Shown here piece after piece: positions 62,724 to 64,000 of a stretch of 64,000 nucleotides of DNA. A program made the position numbers and the translations under genes. Positions within the stretch are counted from its first letter, which is position 1, and each line of letters opens with the position of its first letter. The notes beneath the pieces were generated by a model. That model was not told the DNA's origin and made no database searches. It saw only the letters and a program-made list of their open reading frames with translations. Origin of the DNA: Clostridia bacterium (GTDB lineage Bacteria; Bacillota; Clostridia; Christensenellales; UBA1242); contig JAFXZE010000005.1 in the NCBI GenBank assembly GCA_017541375.1, forward strand, positions 307,919 to 371,918. The letters run 5' to 3'.

Positions 62724-64000
62724 ATGACCAATACAAAAAGATTAAACTTATTCGCAATAATTTCAATGATAATTTTGCCATTGTCGTTTGCTTGCGGATT
62801 TTTGTTTATACAAAATATAGAGTCAAAAGCTGATGTTGCTTATGCTGACGAAACAAATATTACAGCTCCGTATATTGCGACAATCAATCAAGTTCCTAGG
62901 GCTGTAGAAAATCTAACATATAATGGAACAGCACAAGCGTTGGTTACTCCAGCCACCAGCATAAATGGAGTGATAAAATATAGCTTGGATGGCGGAGAGT
63001 GGGATAGCACGATTCCAAAAGCTACCGAAGCGGGGACTTATGTGGTAAAATGCAAGGCCGTTGGAGATGGAATGGTGTATGCAGATTCTATAGAAGTAAG
63101 TGTTGAAGTTAGCATTTTGCCAGCAACAGACAACGAATATTTATATGCATATACCAATTATATAAACGGGTGGACATATGGTGATACTCCATCTAAACCC
63201 AGAATAAAAGTAAGATATGGTGAGCTAGTTGTAGAATATGCGCTAATGTACGGTGAAAATGCTGGTGTTTATTCAACTGAAATTCCTACTAATGCGGGAT
63301 TTTATAAGGTGAGAGTTAGTTGTCCTGCTACGGCAAACTATAATGGATTAGACTATCGTGAGAGTTCATTCTTTATATCTAGAAAGATTATAGATGTGCC
63401 AGAGATAGAAGTACAAGATTTTATGTACGATGGCTCGACTAAGATAATAGAGGTACCTGAGAGTGAATATTACTATGTAGTAGATGATAGCAATATTATC
63501 TCGGAGGCTGGTGAATACAGCTTGGTAATCAGATTAACTGATAGATTAAATTATAAATGGAATACTTCAGCTGGAGTAGTGTTTAATACACTAGAGAGAG
63601 ATTTGCATTATGACTTTAGTGTGGCAGCAAAGACTCCTGCAGCCTTTGTAACACTGCCTACTATAGATGAAACTTTGGTTTATTCTGGAGAGGAGATCCC
63701 ATTATTGCTAACCGGAGGAGAAGCAACTAACGGTGTGGCAAAATATAGATTGGCTGGCGGAGAGTGGACTACAGACTATAGTGCGATTACTGCAAAAAAT
63801 GTGGGAAGCTACATAGTAGAATACATGGTAGAGGCAGATATCAATAGCTTAGAATATTGTGATTCTATGATTTATTCTCAAGAGATTGTGATATCGCCTG
63901 TAGTTGTGGCTAAGCCAATTTTAGACGAGAGAGAATTTATTTTTAATGGTAGAGAACAAACATACAATGTGGATATAGTTACAGGGGCAGAGCTTTGTGA
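62724..64000 (+). CDS. Secreted repeat protein with MBG/Ig-like domains, 3' end off window
   Basis: Start ATG 62724 with AAGGAGG; the frame stays open to the right edge (425 codons seen). Signal peptide MTNTKRLNLFAIISMIILPL is followed by a hydrophobic stretch with SFACGFLF; the Cys could be a lipobox (LSFAC) or signal cleavage follows at AYADE. Then come extracellular beta repeats of about 85-100 residues, such as LTYNGTAQALVTPATSINGV with GGEWDSTIPKATEAGTYVVK, repeated as LVYSGEEIPLLLTGGEATNG with GGEWTTDYSAITAKNVGSYI. They look like MBG-type Ig domains. It recalls the giant lipoprotein at 35480 in style, though the repeats differ. C-terminal part unseen. Confidence 0.75.
   Translation, partial: MTNTKRLNLFAIISMIILPLSFACGFLFIQNIESKADVAYADETNITAPYIATINQVPRAVENLTYNGTAQALVTPATSINGVIKYSLDGGEWDSTIPKATEAGTYVVKCKAVGDGMVYADSIEVSVEVSILPATDNEYLYAYTNYINGWTYGDTPSKPRIKVRYGELVVEYALMYGENAGVYSTEIPTNAGFYKVRVSCPATANYNGLDYRESSFFISRKIIDVPEIEVQDFMYDGSTKIIEVPESEYYYVVDDSNIISEAGEYSLVIRLTDRLNYKWNTSAGVVFNTLERDLHYDFSVAAKTPAAFVTLPTIDETLVYSGEEIPLLLTGGEATNGVAKYRLAGGEWTTDYSAITAKNVGSYIVEYMVEADINSLEYCDSMIYSQEIVISPVVVAKPILDEREFIFNGREQTYNVDIVTGAELC

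Overview
The window is an AT-rich bacterial chromosome segment. It fits an uncultured, probably anaerobic, low-GC Bacillota (Clostridia-like) organism. Pointers are a Na+-type V-ATPase operon, FakB/DegV fatty-acid binding proteins, BceAB/MacB-like peptide exporters with a two-component system, strong GGAGG ribosome binding sites, sigma-A promoters (TTGACA/TATAAT), a Cys lipobox on a very large surface protein, and tRNA genes with encoded CCA. The exact lineage cannot be fixed from the sequence alone.

Layout. 1-1830: a leftward TPR gene cut by the window edge, a cluster of five DnaA-box sequences with AT-rich flank (candidate replication origin), then two unknown membrane proteins. 1984-4642: a DegV protein and a TetR-linked membrane protein cassette with a 26-bp dyad operator. 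4682-13505: a leftward hypothetical gene, then an OmpR-type regulator, a histidine kinase and two tandem, duplicated ATPase-permease exporters, probably a peptide-stress detoxification module. 13781-19351: several unrecognised cytoplasmic proteins (one pair under an operator-bearing promoter), a DUF4116-like protein and trpS. 19407-21057: NfeD/SPFH membrane-microdomain pair and a 57-residue membrane peptide. 21253-30745: a large DUF4011-type helicase-nuclease, then leftward housekeeping enzymes (inositol-phosphatase family, metallophosphoesterase, SGNH hydrolase, PLP enzyme) and a coiled-coil surface protein.

30966-41785: a TMEM164/YwaF-like membrane domain fused to an ABC ATPase, its ABC-2 permease, a small anchored protein, a 1836-residue lipoprotein with ten Ig-like repeats and an unknown membrane-anchored protein. 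41925-46893: groES-groEL without a CIRCE element, a GNAT-like protein, and a divergent TetR / acyl-ACP thioesterase / DegV cluster that suggests regulated fatty-acid release and capture. 47035-49110: an amidase-like protein with altered zinc ligands and a DUF4932-like metallopeptidase with a possibly leaderless start. 49227-57672: complete nine-gene V-ATPase operon in canonical order (G/H-I-K-E-C-F-A-B-D). 57807-59393: ClC chloride transporter with a TrkA-C domain. 59497-61856: leftward pair of paralogous unknown proteins and two GNAT acetyltransferases. 61902-62423: five tRNA genes (Arg, His, Gln, Gln, Lys, in transcription order). 62724-end: a secreted repeat protein cut by the right edge.

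Most genes point right, as expected for the right arm of an origin near position 750, although the first 600 bases do not show the expected skew change. All functions are inferred from recognisable motifs; no searches were run.
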